From Actinernus sp. WN-2022 (Eukaryota > Cnidaria > Anthozoa > Actiniaria > Actinernidae): DNA of 64,000 bases. The notes below the pieces were generated by a model. That model saw nothing but the letters and a program-made list of their open reading frames with translations. It made no database searches and was not told the DNA's origin. Below, in pieces: positions 38,563 through 52,117 of this stretch; within the stretch, counting starts at the first letter, position 1; every line of letters begins with the position of its first letter. The DNA is taken from assembly GCA_030867875.1 (NCBI GenBank), contig JAOWCC010001601.1, positions 124,001-188,000 of the forward strand, given 5' to 3'. Made by a program: the position numbers and the translations under genes.

Positions 38563-40636
38563 TGTTTTGAGTGGAGGGGTGTAGAATTTCGAACTTTTTC
38601 GTGAACAACAGATTTGCCTGAAGTTTGGCGTGACGATTTGCTTCGGTGACAATGAGCATTTTCCGCTAGGTCTGACAAAAATCGGGGGGAAAAAGTTGAA
38701 AAGTGACTTTCTGGCTTTTAAAGACAACAGGTACACATTAACTTACTTATGTTACCTAAATGTCAATGTGGCGCCATTTCTCGAGCTTTTAATGGATTTC
38801 GATGCACTATACGGCAATACAACGTTCTCTTCCTGTAGATTAAGATTAATCGATGGAAGTTTCCTGTATATTGAGTACAAATACCAGAAAATGGCCTTTT
38901 TCTAACCAAACCCAAACCTCTAGCTCTCCAATAAAGAAATTATGGGATAGATCTAACACAACACAAGTAAATTATAGGCTAGAAAGGCCAGAAAAATCTT
39001 TAGCTGTCATTTGCCCTTTCAAGAAAACGGCAAAAAGAAGAGTTCCTGATCTCTAGGTATTTTATGGGGGGAGGGGGTGGGGAGGGTGTTTTGAGTGGAG
39101 GGGTGTAGAATTTCGAACTTTTTCGTGAACAACCGATTTGCCTGAAGTTTGGCGTGACGATTTGCTTAGTGACAATGAGCATTTTCCGCTAGGTCTGACA
39201 AAAATCGGGGGAAAAAAGTTGAAAAGTGACTTTCTGGCTTTTAAAGACAACAGGTACACATTAACTTACTTATGTTACCTAAATGTAAATGTGGCGCCAT
39301 TTCTCGAGCTTTTAATGGATTTCGATGCACTATACGGCAATACAACGTTCTCTTGCTGTAGATTAAGATTAATCGATGGAAGTTTCCTGTATATTGAGTA
39401 CAAATACCAGAAAATGGCCTTTTTCTAACCAAACCCAAATCTCTAGCTCTCCAATAAAGAAATTATGGGATAGATCTAACACAACACAAGTAAATTATAG
39501 GCTAGAAAGGCCAGAAAAATCTTTAGCTGTCATTTGCCCTTTCAAGAAAACGTCAAAAAGACGAGTTCCTGATCTCTAGGTATTTTATGGGGGGAGGGGG
39601 GGGGAGGGTGTTTTGAGTGGAGGGGTGTAGAATTTCGAACTTTTTCGTGAACAACCGATTTGCCTGAAGTTTGGCGTGACGATTTGCTTAGTGACAATGA
39701 GCGTTTTGCGCTAGGTCTGACAAAAATCGGGGGGAAAAAGTTGAAAAGTGACTTTCTGGCTTTTAAAGACAACAGGTACACATTAACTTACTTATGTTAC
39801 CTAAATGTCAATGTGGCGCCATTTCTCGAGCTTTTAATGGATTTCGATGCACTATACGGCAATACAACGTTCTCTTCCTGTAGTTTAAGATTAATCGATG
39901 GAAGTTTCCTGTATATTGAGTACAAATACCAGAAAATGGCCTTTTTCTAACCAAACCCAAACCTCTAGCTCTCCAATAAAGAAATTATGGGAAAGATCTA
40001 ACACAACACAAGTAAATTATAAGCTAAAAATGCCAGAAAAATATTTAGCTGTCATTTGACCTTTCAAGAAAACGGCAAAAAGACGAGTTCCTGATCTCTA
40101 GGTATTTTATGGGGGGAGGGGAGGGGGGGAGGGTGTTTTGAGTGGAGAGGTGTAGAATTTCGAACTTTTTTCGTGAACAACCGATTTGCCTGAAGTTTGG
40201 CGTGACGATTTGCTTAGTGACAATGAGCATTTTCCGCTAGGTCTGACAAAAATCGGGGGGGAAAAGTTGAAAAGTGACTTTCTGGCTTTTAAAGACAACA
40301 GGTACACATTAACTTACTTATGTTACCTAAATGTCAATGTGGCGCCATTTCTCGAACTTTTAATGGATTTCGATGCACTATACGGCAATACAACGTTCTC
40401 TTCCTGTAGATTAAGATTAATCGATGGAAGTTTCCTGTATATTGAATACAAATACCAGAAAATGGCCTTTTTCTAACCAAACCCAAACCTCTAGCTCTCC
40501 AATAAAGAAATTATGGGATAGATCTAACACAACACAAGTAAATTATAGGCTAGAAAGGCCAGAAAAATCTTTAGCTGTCATTTGCCCTTTCAAGAAAACG
40601 GCAAAAAGACGAGTTCCTGATCTCTAGGTATTTTAT

Positions 40637-40667
40637 GGGGGGAGGGGGGGGGGGGGGGCGGGGAGGG
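40637..40667 (+). repeat. C-interrupted G tract, G6 A G15 C G4 A G3
   Basis: Counterpart of 36430-36462 in the second 4.2-kb block; two G shorter. Confidence 0.9.
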
Positions 40668-42737
40668 TGTTTTGAGTGGAGGGGTGTAGAATTTCGAACT
40701 TTTTCGTGAACAACCGATTTGCCTGAAGTTTGGCGTGACGATTTGCTTAGTGACAATGAGCATTTTCCGCTAGGTCTGACAAAAATCGGGGGAAAAAAGT
40801 TGAAAAGTGTCTTTCTGGCTTTTAAAGACAACAGGTACACATTAACTTACTTATGTTACCTAAATGTCAATGTGGCGCCATTTCTCGAGCTTTTAATGGA
40901 TTTCGATGCACTATACGGCAATACAACGTTCTCTTCTTGTAGATTAAGATTAATCGATGGAAGTTTACTGTATATTGAGTACAAATACCAGAAAATGGCC
41001 TTTTTCTAACCAAACCCAAACCTCTAGCTCTCCAATAAAGAAATTATGGGATAGATCTAACACAACACAAGTAAATTATAGGCTAGAAAGGCCAGAAAAA
41101 ATCTTTAGCTGTCATTTGCCCTTTCAAGAAAACGGCAAAAAGACGAGTTCCTGATCTCTAGGTATTTTATGGGGGGAGGGGGGGGGGGAGGGTGTTTTGA
41201 GTGGAGGGGTGTAGAATTTCGAACTTTTTCGTGAACAACCGATTTGCCTGAAGTTTGGCGTGACGATTTGCTTAGTGACAATGAGCATTTTCCGCTAGGT
41301 CTGACAAAAATCGGGGAAAAAAAAGTTGAAAAGTGACTTTCTGGCTTTTAAAGACAACAGGTACACATTAACTTACTTATGGTACCTAAATGTCAATGTG
41401 GCGCCATTTCTCGAACTTTTAATGGATTTCGATGCACTATACGGCAATACAACGTTCTCTTCCTGTAGATTAAGATTAATCGATGGAAGTTTGCTGTATA
41501 TTGAGTACAAATACCAGAAAATGGCCTTTTTCTAACCAAACCCAAACCTCTCGCTCTCCAATAAAGAAATTATGGGATAGATCTAACACAACACAAGTAA
41601 ATTATAGGCTAGAAAGGCCAGAAAAATATTTAGCTGTCATTTGCCCTTTCAAGAAAACGGCAAAAAGACGAGTTCCTGATCTCTAGGTATTTTATGGGGG
41701 GAGGGGGGGGAGGGTGTTTTGAGTGGAGGGGTGTAGAATTTCGAACTTTTTCGTGAACAACCGATTTGCCTGAAGTTTGGCGTGACGATTTGCTTAGTGA
41801 CAATGAGCATTTTCCGCTAGATCTGACAAAAATCGGGGAAAAAAAGTTGAAAAGTGACTTTCTGGCTTTTAAAGACAACAGGTACACATTAACTTACTTA
41901 TGTTACCTAAATGTCAATGTGGCGCCATTTCTCGAGCTTTTAATGGATTTCGATGCACTATACGGCAATACAACGTTCTCTTCCTATAGATTAAGATTAA
42001 TCGATGGAAGTTTCCTGTATATTGAGTACAAATACCAGAAAATGGCCTTTTTCTAACCAAACCCAAACCTCTAGCTCTCCAATAAAGAAATTATGGGATA
42101 GATCTAACACAACACAAGTAAATTATAGGCTAGAAAGGCCAGAAAAATATTTAGCTGTCATTTGCCCTTTCAAGAAAACAGCAAAAAGACGAGTTCCTGA
42201 TCTCTAGGTATTTTATCGGGGGAGGGGGGGGAGGGTGTTTTGAGTGGAGGGGTGTAGAATTTCGAACTTTTTCGTGAACAACCGATTTGCCTGAAGGTTC
42301 GCGTGACGATTTGTTTAGTGACAATGAGCATTTTCCGCTAGGTCTGACAAAAATCGGGGGAAAAAAGTTGAAAAGTGACTTTCTGGCTTTTAAAGACAAC
42401 AGGTACACATTAACTTACTTATGTTACCTAAATGTCAATGTGGCGCCATTTCTGGAGCTTTTAATGGATTTCGATGCACTATACGGCAATACAACGTTCT
42501 CTTGCTGTAGATTAAGATTAATCGATGGACGTTTCCTGTATATTGAATACAAATACCAGAAAATGGCCTTTTTCTAACCAAACCCAAACCTCTAGCTCTC
42601 CAATAAAGAAATTATGGGAAAGATCTAACACAACACAAGTAAATTATAGGCTAGGAAGGCCAGAAAAATCTTTAGCTGTCATTTGCCCTTTCAAGAAAAC
42701 GTCAAAAAGACGAGTTCCTGATCTCTAGGTATTTTAT

Positions 42738-42768
42738 GGGGGGAGGGGGGGGGGGAGGGGGGGGAGGG
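42738..42768 (+). repeat. Double G tract of the 4.2-kb block, copy 2
   Basis: G6 A G11 A G8 A G3, two G longer than its counterpart at 38534. Confidence 0.9.
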
Positions 42769-45021
42769 TGTTTTGAGTGGAGGGGTGTAGAATTTCGAAC
42801 TTTTTCGTGAACAACAGATTTGCCTGAAGTTTGGCGTGACGATTTGCTTCGGTGACAATGAGCATTTTCCGCTAGGTCTGACAAAAATCGGGGGGAAAAA
42901 GTTGAAAAGTGACTTTCTGGCTTTTAAAGACAACAGGTACACATTAACTTACTTATGTTACCTAAATGTCAATGTGGCGCCATTTCTTGAGCTTTTAATG
43001 GATTTCGATGCACTATACGGCAATACAACGTTCTCTTCCTGTAGATTAAGATTAATCGATGGAAGTTTCCTGTATATTGAGTACAAATACCAGAAAATGG
43101 CCTTTTTCTAACCAAACCCAAACCTCTAGCTCTCCAATAAAGAAATTATGGGATAGATCTAACACAACACAAGTAAATTATAGGCTAGAAAGGCCAGAAA
43201 AATCTTTAGCTGTCATTTGCCCTTTCAAGAAAACGGCAAAAAGAAGAGTTCCTGATCTCTAGGTATTTTATGGGGGGAGGGGGTGGGGAGGGTGTTTTGA
43301 GTGGAGGGGTGTAGAATTTCGAACTTTTTCGTGAACAACCGATTTGCCTGAAGTTTGGCGTGACGATTTGCTTAGTGAAAATGAGCATTTTCCGCTAGGT
43401 CTGACAAAAATCGGGGGAAAAAAGTTGAAAAGTGACTTTCTGGCTTTTAAAGACAACAGGTACACATTAACTTACTTATGTTACCTAAATGTAAATGTGG
43501 CGCCATTTCTCGAGCTTTTAATGGATTTCGATGCACTATACGGCAATACAACGTTCTCTTGCTGTAGATTAAGATTAATCGATGGAAGTTTCCTGTATAT
43601 TGAGTACAAATACCAGAAAATGGCCTTTTTCTAACCAAACCCAAATCTCTAGCTCTCCAATAAAGAAATTATGGGATAGATCTAACACAACACAAGTAAA
43701 TTATAGGCTAGAAAGGCCAGAAAAATCTTTAGCTGTCATTTGCCCTTTCAAGAAAACGTCAAAAAGACGAGTTCCTGATCTCTAGGTATTTTATGGGGGG
43801 AGGGGGGGGGGAGGGTGTTTTGAGTGGAGGGGTGTAGAATTTCGAACTTTTTCGTGAACAACCGATTTGCCTGAAGTTTGGCGTGACGATTTGCTTAGTG
43901 ACAATGAGCGTTTTGCGCTAGGTCTGACAAAAATCGGGGGGAAAAAGTTGAAAAGTGACTTTCTGGCTTTTAAAGACAACAGGTACACATTAACTTACTT
44001 ATGTTACCTAAATGTCAATGTGGCGCCATTTCTCGAGCTTTTAATGGATTTCGATGCACTATACGGCAATACAACGTTCTCTTCCTGTAGTTTAAGATTA
44101 ATCGATGGAAGTTTCCTGTATATTGAGTACAAATACCAGAAAATGGCCTTTTTCTAACCAAACCCAAACCTCTAGCTCTCCAATAAAGAAATTATGGGAT
44201 AGATCTAACACAACACAAGTAAATTATAGGCTAGAAAGGCCAGAAAAATATTTAGCTGTCATTTGCCCTTTCAAGAAAACGTCAAAAAGACGAGTTCCTG
44301 ATCTCTAGGTATTTTATGGGGGGAGGGGGGGGGGAGGGTGTTTTGAGTGGAGAGGTGTAGAATTTCGAACTTTTTCGTGAACAACCGATTTGCCTGAAGT
44401 TTGGCGTGACGATTTGCTTAGTGACAATGAGCATTTTCCGCTAGGTCTGACAAAAATCGGGGGGAAAAAGTTGAAAAGTGACTTTCTGGCTTTTAAAGAC
44501 AACAGGTACACATTAACTTACTTATGTTACCTAAATGTCAATGTGGCGCCATTTCTCGAGCTTTTAATGGATTTCGATGCACTATACGGCAATACAACGT
44601 TCTCTTCCTGTAGATTAAGATTAATCCATGGAAGTTTGCTGTATATTGAGTACAAATACCAGAAAATGGCCTTTTACTAACCAAACCCAAACCTCTAGCT
44701 CTCCAATAAAGAAATTATGGGATAGATCTAACACAACACAAGTAAATTATAGGCTAGAAAGGCCAGAAAAATCTTTAGCTGTCATTTGCCCTTTCAAGAA
44801 AACGGCAAAAAGACGAGTTCCTGATCTCTAGGTATTTTATGGGGGGAGGGGGGAGGGTGTTTTGAGTGGAGAGGTGTAGAATTTCGTACTTTTTCGTGAA
44901 CAACCGATTTGCCTGAAGTTTGGCGTGACGATTTGCTTAGTGACAATGAGCATTTTCCGCTAGGTCTGACAAAAATCGGGGAAAAAAAGTTGAAAAGTGA
45001 CTTTCTGGCTTTTAAAGACAA

Positions 45022-45158
45022 TGTAAAAGTTTATAAATGAGCGACCACGAACAACACTCCACTGGTATACGTCGGATCAAACAATGATCTAAATGGTTCG
45101 CAGATTAAGAAATAAGTAGAATGAAGAATAAACAATACGACGTAGAATTATACGGATT
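45022..45158. repeat. LI segment, copy 15
   Basis: First LI after the L-free zone. Its left flank reads AAAAGTGAC, where earlier L monomers mostly read AAAAGCGAC. Confidence 0.94.
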
Positions 45159-46707
45159 TAACTTACTTATGTTACCTAAATGTCAATGTGGCGCCATTTC
45201 TCGAGCTTTTAATGGATTTCGATGCACTATACGGCAATACAACGTTCTCTTCCTGTAGATTAAGATTAATCGATGGAAGTTTGCTGTATATTGAGTACAA
45301 ATACCAGAAAATGGCCTTTTTCTAACCAAACCCAAACCTCTAGCTCTCCAATAAAGAAATTATGGGAAAGATCTAACACAACACAAGTAAATTATAGGCT
45401 AAAAATGCCAGAAAAATCTTTAGCTGTCATTTGCCCTTTCAAGAAAACGGCAAAAAGACGAGTTCCTGATCTCTAGGTATTTTATGGGGGGAGGGGGGAG
45501 GGTGTTTTGAGTGGAGGGGTGTAGAATTTCGAACTTTTTCGTGAACAACCGATTTGCCTGAAGTTTGGCGTGACGATTTGCTTAGTGACAATGAGCATTT
45601 TCCGCTAGGTCTGACAAAAATCGGGAAAAAAAATTTGAAAAGTGACTTTCTGGCTTTTAAAGACAACAGGTACACATTAACTTACTTCTCTTACCTAAAT
45701 GTCAATGTGGCGCCATTTCTCGAGCTTTTAATGGATTTCGATGCACTATACGGGAATACAACGTTCTCTTCCTGTAGATTAAGATTAATCGATGGAAGTT
45801 TCCTGTATATTGAGTACAAATACCAAAAAATGGCCTTTTACTAACCAAACCCAAACCTCTAGCTCTCCAATAAAGAAATTATGGGATAGATCTAACATAA
45901 CACAAGTAAATTATAGGCTAGAAAGGCCAGAAAAATCTTTAGCTGTCATTTGCCCTTTCAAGAAAACGGCAAAAAGACGAGTTCCTGATCTCTAGGTATT
46001 TTATGGGGGGAGGGGGGGGGAGGGTGTTTTGAGTGGAGGGGTGTAGAATTTCGAACTTTTTCGTGAACAACCGATTTGCCTGAAGTTTGGCGTGACGATT
46101 TGCTTAGTGACAATGAGCGTTTTCCGCTAGGTCTGACAAAAATCGGGGGAAAAATGTTGAAAAGTGACTTTCTGGCTTTTAAAGACAACAGGTACACATT
46201 AAGTTACTTATGTTACCTAAATGTCAATGTGGCGCCATTTCTCGAGCTTTTAATGGATTTCGATGCACTATACGGCAATACAACGTTCTCTTCCTATAGA
46301 TTGAGATTAATCGATGGAAGTTTCCTGTATATTGAGTACAAATACCAGAAAATGGCCTTTTTCTAACCAAACCCAAACCTCTAGCTCTCCAATAAAGAAA
46401 TTATGGGATAGATCTAACACAACACAAGTAAATTATAGGCTAGAAAGGCCAGAAAAATCTTTAGCTGTCATTTGCCCTTTCAAGAAAACGGCAAAAAGAC
46501 GAGTTCCTGATCTCTAGGTATTTTATGGGGGGAGGAGGGAGGGTGTTTTGAGTGGAGAGGTGTAGAATTTCGTACTTTTTCGTGAACAACCGATTTGCCT
46601 GAAGTTTGGCGTGACGATTTGCTTAGTGACAATGAGCATTTTCCGCTAGGTCTGACAAAAATCGGGGAAAAAAAGTTGAAAAGTGACTTTCTGGCTTTTA
46701 AAGACAA

Positions 46708-46844
46708 TGTAAAAGTTTATAAATGAGCGACCACGAACAACACTCCACTGGTATACGTCGGATCAAACAATGATCTAAATGGTTCGCAGATTAAGAAATA
46801 AGTAGAATGAAGAATAAACAATACGACGTAGAATTATACGGATT
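46708..46844. repeat. LI segment, copy 16
   Basis: 1,686 bp after copy 15, at the trimer period. Confidence 0.94.
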
Positions 46845-48392
46845 TAACTTACTTATGTTACCTAAATGTCAATGTGGCGCCATTTCTCGAGCTTTTAATG
46901 GATTTCGATGCACTATACGGCAATACAACGTTCTCTTCCTGTAGATTAAGATTAATCGATGGAAGTTTGCTGTATATTGAGTACAAATACCAGAAAATGG
47001 CCTTTTTCTAACCAAACCCAAACCTCTAGCTCTCCAATAAAGAAATTATGGGAAAGATCTAACACAACACAAGTAAATTATAGGCTAAAAATGCCAGAAA
47101 AATCTTTAGCTGTCATTTGCCCTTTCAAGAAAACGGCAAAAAGACGAGTTCCTGATCTCTAGGTATTTTATGGGGGGAGGGGGGAGGGTGTTTTGAGTGG
47201 AGGGGTGTAGAATTTCGAACTTTTTCGTGAACAACCGATTTGCCTGAAGTTTGGCGTGACGATTTGCTTAGTGACAATGAGCATTTTCCGCTAGGTCTGA
47301 CAAAAATCGGGAAAAAAAAATTGAAAAGTGACTTTCTGGCTTTTAAAGACAACAGGTACACATTAACTTACTTATCTTACCTAAATGTCAATGTGGCGCC
47401 ATTTCTCGAGCTTTTAATGGATTTCGATGCACTATACGGGAATACAACGTTCTCTTCCTGTAGATTAAGATTAATCGATGGAAGTTTCCTGTATATTGAG
47501 TACAAATACCAGAAAATGGCCTTTTACTAACCAAACCCAAACCTCTAGCTCTCCAATAAAGAAATTATGGGATAGATCTAACACAACACAAGTAAATTAT
47601 AGGCTAGAAAGGCCAGAAAAATCTTTAGCTGTCATTTGCCCTTTCAAGAAAACGGCAAAAAGACGAGTTCCTGATCTCTAGGTATTTTATGGGGGGAGGG
47701 GGGGGGAGGGTGTTTTGAGTGGAGGGGTGTAGAATTTCGAACTTTTTCGTGAACAACCGATTTGCCTGAAGTTTGGCGTGACGATTTGCTTAGTGACAAT
47801 GAGCGTTTTCCGCTAGGTCTGACAAAAATCGGGGGGAAAATGTTGAAAAGTGACTTTCTGGCTTTTAAAGACAACAGGTACACATTAAGTTACTTATGTT
47901 ACCTAAATGTCAATGTGGCGCCATTTCTCGAGCTTTTAATGGATTTCGATGCACTATACGGCAATACAACGTTCTCTTCCTATAGATTGAGATTAATCGA
48001 TGGAAGTTTCCTGTATATTGAGTACAAATACCAGAAAATGGCCTTTTTCTAACCAAACCCAAACCTCTAGCTCTCCAATAAAGAAATTATGGGATAGATC
48101 TAACACAACACAAGTAAATTATAGGCTAGAAAGGCCAGAAAAATCTTTAGCTGTCATTTGCCCTTTCAAGAAAACGGCAAAAAGACGAGTTCCTGATCTC
48201 TAGGTATTTTATGGGGGGAGGGGGGAGGGTGTTTTGAGTGGAGAGGTGTAGAATTTCGTACTTTTCGTGAACAACCGATTTGCCTGAAGTTTGGCGTGAC
48301 GATTTGCTTAGTGACAATGAGCATTTTCCGCTAGGTCTGACAAAAATCGGGGAAAAAAAGTTGAAAAGTGACTTTCTGGCTTTTAAAGACAA

Positions 48393-48529
48393 TGTAAAAG
48401 TTTATAAATGAGCGACCACGAACAACACTCCACTGGTATACGTCGGATCAAACAATGATCTAAATGGTTCGCAGATTAAGAAATAAGTAGAATGAAGAAT
48501 AAACAATACGACGTAGAATTATACGGATT
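48393..48529. repeat. LI segment, copy 17
   Basis: Part of the hybrid monomer at 48644. The upstream flank has lost one T (TACTTTTCGTG near 48260). Confidence 0.94.
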
Positions 48530-51125
48530 TAACTTACTTATGTTACCTAAATGTCAATGTGGCGCCATTTCTCGAGCTTTTAATGGATTTCGATGCACTA
48601 TACGGGAATACAACGTTCTCTTCCTGTAGATTAAGATTAATCGATGGAAGTTTCCTGTATATTGAGTACAAATACCAGAAAATGGCCTTTTACTAACCAA
48701 ACCCAAACCTCTAGCTCTCCAATAAAGAAATTATGGGATAGATCTAACACAACACAAGTAAATTATAGGCTAGAAAGGCCAGAAAAATCTTTAGCTGTCA
48801 TTTGCCCTTTCAAGAAAACGGCAAAAAGACGAGTTCCTGATCTCTAGGTATTTTATGGGGGGAGGGGGGGGGAGGGTGTTTTGAGTGGAGGGCTGTAGAA
48901 TTTCGAACTTTTTCGTGAACAACCGATTTGCCTGAAGTTTGGCGTGACGATTTGCTTAGTGACAATGAGCGTTTTCCGCTAGGTCTGACAAAAATCGGGG
49001 GAAAAATGTTGAAAAGTGACTTTCTGGCTTTTAAAGACAACAGGTACACATTAAGTTACTTATGTTACCTAAATGTCAATGTGGCGCCATTTCTCGAGCT
49101 TTTAATGGATTTCGATGCACTATACGGCAATACAACGTTCTCTTCCTGTAGATTAAGATTAATCGATGGAAGTTTGCTGTATATTGAGTACAAATACCAG
49201 AAAATGGCCTTTTTCTAACCAAACCCAAACCTCTAGCTCTCCAATAAAGAAATTATGGGAAAGATCTAACACAACACAAGTAAATTATAGGCTAGAAAGG
49301 CCAGAAAAATCTTTAGCTGTCATTTGCCCTTTCAAGAAAACGGCAAAAAGACGAGTTCCTGATCTCTAGGTATTTTATGGGGGGAGGGGGGGGGAGGGTG
49401 TTTTGAGTGGAGGGCTGTAGAATTTCGAACTTTTTCGTGAACAACCGATTTGCCTGAAGTTTGGCGTGACGATTTGCTTAGTGACAATGAGCGTTTTCCG
49501 CTAGGTCTGACAAAAATCGGGGGAAAAATGTTGAAAAGTGACTTTCTGGCTTTTAAAGACAACAGGTACACATTAAGTTACTTATGTTACCTAAATGTCA
49601 ATGTGGCGCCATTTCTCGAGCTTTTAATGGATTTCGATGCACTATACGGCAATACAACGTTCTCTTCCTATAGATTGAGATTAATCGATGGAAGTTTCCT
49701 GTATATTGAGTACAAATACCAGAAAATGGCCTTTTTCTAACCAAACCCAAACCTCTAGCTCTCCAATAAAGAAATTATGGGATAGATCTAACACAACACA
49801 AGTAAATTATAGGCTAGAAAGGCCAGAAAAATCTTTAGCTGTCATTTGCCCTTTCAAGAAAACGGCAAAAAGACGAGTTCCTGATCTCTAGGTATTTTAT
49901 GGGGGGAGGGGGGGGGAGGGTGTTTTGAGTGGAGGGGTGTAGAATTTCGAACTTTTTCGTGAACAACCGATTTGCCTGAAGTTTGGCGTGACGATTTGCT
50001 TAGTGACAATGAGCGTTTTCCGCTAGGTCTGACAAAAATCGGGGGGAAAATGTTGAAAAGTGACTTTCTGGCTTTTAAAGACAACAGGTACACATTAAGT
50101 TACTTATGTTACCTAAATGTCAATGTGGCGCCATTTCTCGAGCTTTTAATGGATTTCGATGCACTATACGGCAATACAACGTTCTCTTCCTATAGATTGA
50201 GATTAATCGATGGAAGTTTCCTGTATATTGAGTACAAATACCAGAAAATGGCCTTTTTCTAACCAAACCCAAACCTCTAGCTCTCCAATAAAGAAATTAT
50301 GGGATAGATCTAACACAACACAAGTAAATTATAGGCTAGAAAGGCCAGAAAAATCTTTAGCTGTCATTTGCCCTTTCAAGAAAACGGCAAAAAGACGAGT
50401 TCCTGATCTCTAGGTATTTTATGGGGGGAGGGGGGGGGGAGGGTGTTTTGAGTGGAGAGGTGTAGAATTTCGAACTTTTTCGTGAACAACCGATTTGCCT
50501 GAAGTTTGGCGTGACGATTTGCTTAGTGACAATGAGCATTTTCCGCTAGGTCTGACAAAAATCGGGGAAAAAAGTTGAAAAGTGACTTTCTGGCTTTTAA
50601 AGACAACAGGTACACATTAACTTACTTATGTTACCTAAATGTCAATGTGGCGCCATTTCTCGAGCTTTTAATGGATTTCGATGCACTATACGGCAATACA
50701 ACGTTCTCTTCCTGTAGATTAAGATTAATCCATGGAAGTTTGCTGTATATTGAGTACAAATACCAGAAAATGGCCTTTTACTAACCAAACCCAAACCTCT
50801 AGCTCTCCAATAAAGAAATTATGGGATAGATCTAACACAACACAAGTAAATTATAGGCTAGAAAGGCCAGAAAAATCTTTAGCTGTCATTTGCCCTTTCA
50901 AGAAAACGGCAAAAAGACGAGTTCCTGATCTCTAGGTATTTTATGGGGGGAGGGGGGAGGGTGTTTTGAGTGGAGAGGTGTAGAATTTCGTACTTTTTCG
51001 TGAACAACCGATTTGCCTGAAGTTTGGCGTGACGATTTGCTTAGTGACAATGAGCATTTTCCGCTAGGTCTGACAAAAATCGGGGAAAAAAAGTTGAAAA
51101 GTGACTTTCTGGCTTTTAAAGACAA

Positions 51126-51262
51126 TGTAAAAGTTTATAAATGAGCGACCACGAACAACACTCCACTGGTATACGTCGGATCAAACAATGATCTAAATGG
51201 TTCGCAGATTAAGAAATAAGTAGAATGAAGAATAAACAATACGACGTAGAATTATACGGATT
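51126..51262. repeat. LI segment, copy 18
   Basis: The monomer immediately upstream of the one that carries the unique insertion. Confidence 0.94.
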
Positions 51263-51765
51263 TAACTTACTTATGTTACCTAAATGTCAATGTGGCGCCA
51301 TTTCTCGAGCTTTTAATGGATTTCGATGCACTATACGGCAATACAACGTTCTCTTCCTGTAGATTAAGATTAATCGATGGAAGTTTCCTGTATATTGAGT
51401 ACAAATACCAGAAAATGGCCTTTTTCTAACCAAACCCAAACCTCTAGCTCACCAATAAAGAAATTATGGGAAAGATCTAACACAACACAAGTAAATTATA
51501 GGCTAAAAATGCCAGAAAAATCTTTAGCTGTCATTTGCCCTTTCAAGAAAACGGCAAAAAGACGAGTTCCTGATCTCTAGGTATTTTATGGGGGGAGGGG
51601 GGGGAGGGTGTTTTGAGTGGAGGGGTGTAGAATTTCGAACTTTTTCGTGAACAACCAATTTGCCTGAAGTTTGGCGTGACGATTTGCTTAGTGACAATGA
51701 GCGTTTTCCGCTAGGTCTGACAAAAATTGGGGGGGAAAAGTTGAAAAGTGACTTTCTGGCTTTTA

Positions 51766-51774
51766 AAGACAACA
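51766..51774 (+). repeat. Left 9-bp target-site duplication
   Basis: AAGACAACA. The same word is present once at this point in uninterrupted S monomers. Confidence 0.85.
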
Positions 51775-52061
51775 CACAAGCAAATACCGTGAACAAACAT
51801 CCTGTAAAAATACGTTGGATCCGAAGTGAGGACCTATGCAGCCAAAAATATGAAAAATAACGAATGAAAAGTCCGAAGACTACAGCAAAGCTGATATACA
51901 ACGTAAAATTCCAACACAAAGCACTACGGTTAGCTAGGCCTGACATGAAAAGCGCTCGGACTAGATTGCAGCCATAGACAGCTGTTTCGTTCTTATTAGA
52001 ACTCGTCAGTATGGCATAGCAAACAGAACACAGGCTTCGGTGCCACTGCACTACCGACCCG

Positions 52062-52072
52062 GGACTGAGCTA
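52062..52072 (-). promoter_or_regulatory. tRNA A-box-like word, tentative
   Basis: The minus strand reads TAGCTCAGTCC within GCTCCTTAGCTCAGTCC, similar to the D-arm end of tRNA genes and to a Pol III A box. No good B box follows at the usual 30-60 bp on that strand, so this may be chance. Confidence 0.25.
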
Positions 52073-52083
52073 AGGAGCATCTA

Positions 52084-52094
52084 GTTTCGAGCCC
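52084..52094 (+). promoter_or_regulatory. tRNA B-box-like word, tentative
   Basis: GTTTCGAGCCC matches the Pol III B-box consensus at 9 of 11 positions. An A-box-like TGGCATAGCAA lies about 70 bp upstream (near 52013), which is wider than in a tRNA. It sits near the right end, not near a 5' end as expected for a SINE head in this orientation. Confidence 0.25.
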
Positions 52095-52117
52095 ACAGAA
52101 ATGTTTGGTTATCGGGT

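Larger units (their letters stand above)
35770..39976. repeat. Eight-monomer block, copy 1 (4.2 kb, all S)
   Basis: Anchors 36217, 36752, 37279, 37800, 38321, 38853, 39376 and 39898, with no L monomer. Diagnostic states shared with the next copy are CATTTGACC near 35849, an extra T in ACTTTTTTCG near 35960, CTCGAACTTTT, a C inside the G tract, an extra A at 36892, GTACC for TTACC at 37178, GAAGGTTCGCG at 38091 and TTCGGTGAC at 38643. Confidence 0.93.
39977..44183. repeat. Eight-monomer block, copy 2 (4.2 kb, all S)
   Basis: Anchors 40424, 40957, 41483, 42004, 42525, 43059, 43582 and 44105. The offset to copy 1 is 4,204-4,207. Differences include G15 versus G17 in the interrupted tract, GGACGTTTCC at 42527, CTGGAG near 42454, CTTGAG near 42987, and loss of the CAACGTGG/CGCGAG state that copy 1 has at 38233-38250. 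The last difference looks like a local conversion patch. Confidence 0.93.
44184..50731. repeat. 1.69-kb L+S+S trimer HOR and a 522-bp triple
   Basis: The trimer with anchors 45273 (L), 45792 and 46314 repeats at 46959 (L), 47478 and 48000 with a constant offset of 1,686. At 48644 an L left half is joined to a 47478-type right half (CGGGAATAC, TTTTACTAACC), which shortens the step to 1,166. Monomers beginning at 48928, 49450 and 49972 then follow at exactly 522 bp. They share GAGCGTTTTCC, AATGTTGAAAAG and ACATTAAGTTAC. GGGCTGTAG is private to the first two of these. Confidence 0.88.

Noticed and set aside
51524..52051. 175-codon minus-strand open frame across the insertion boundary
   Set aside because: It joins satellite sequence with insertion sequence, so it cannot be an ancestral gene. 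It has no recognisable domain, and a frame of this length can arise by chance.
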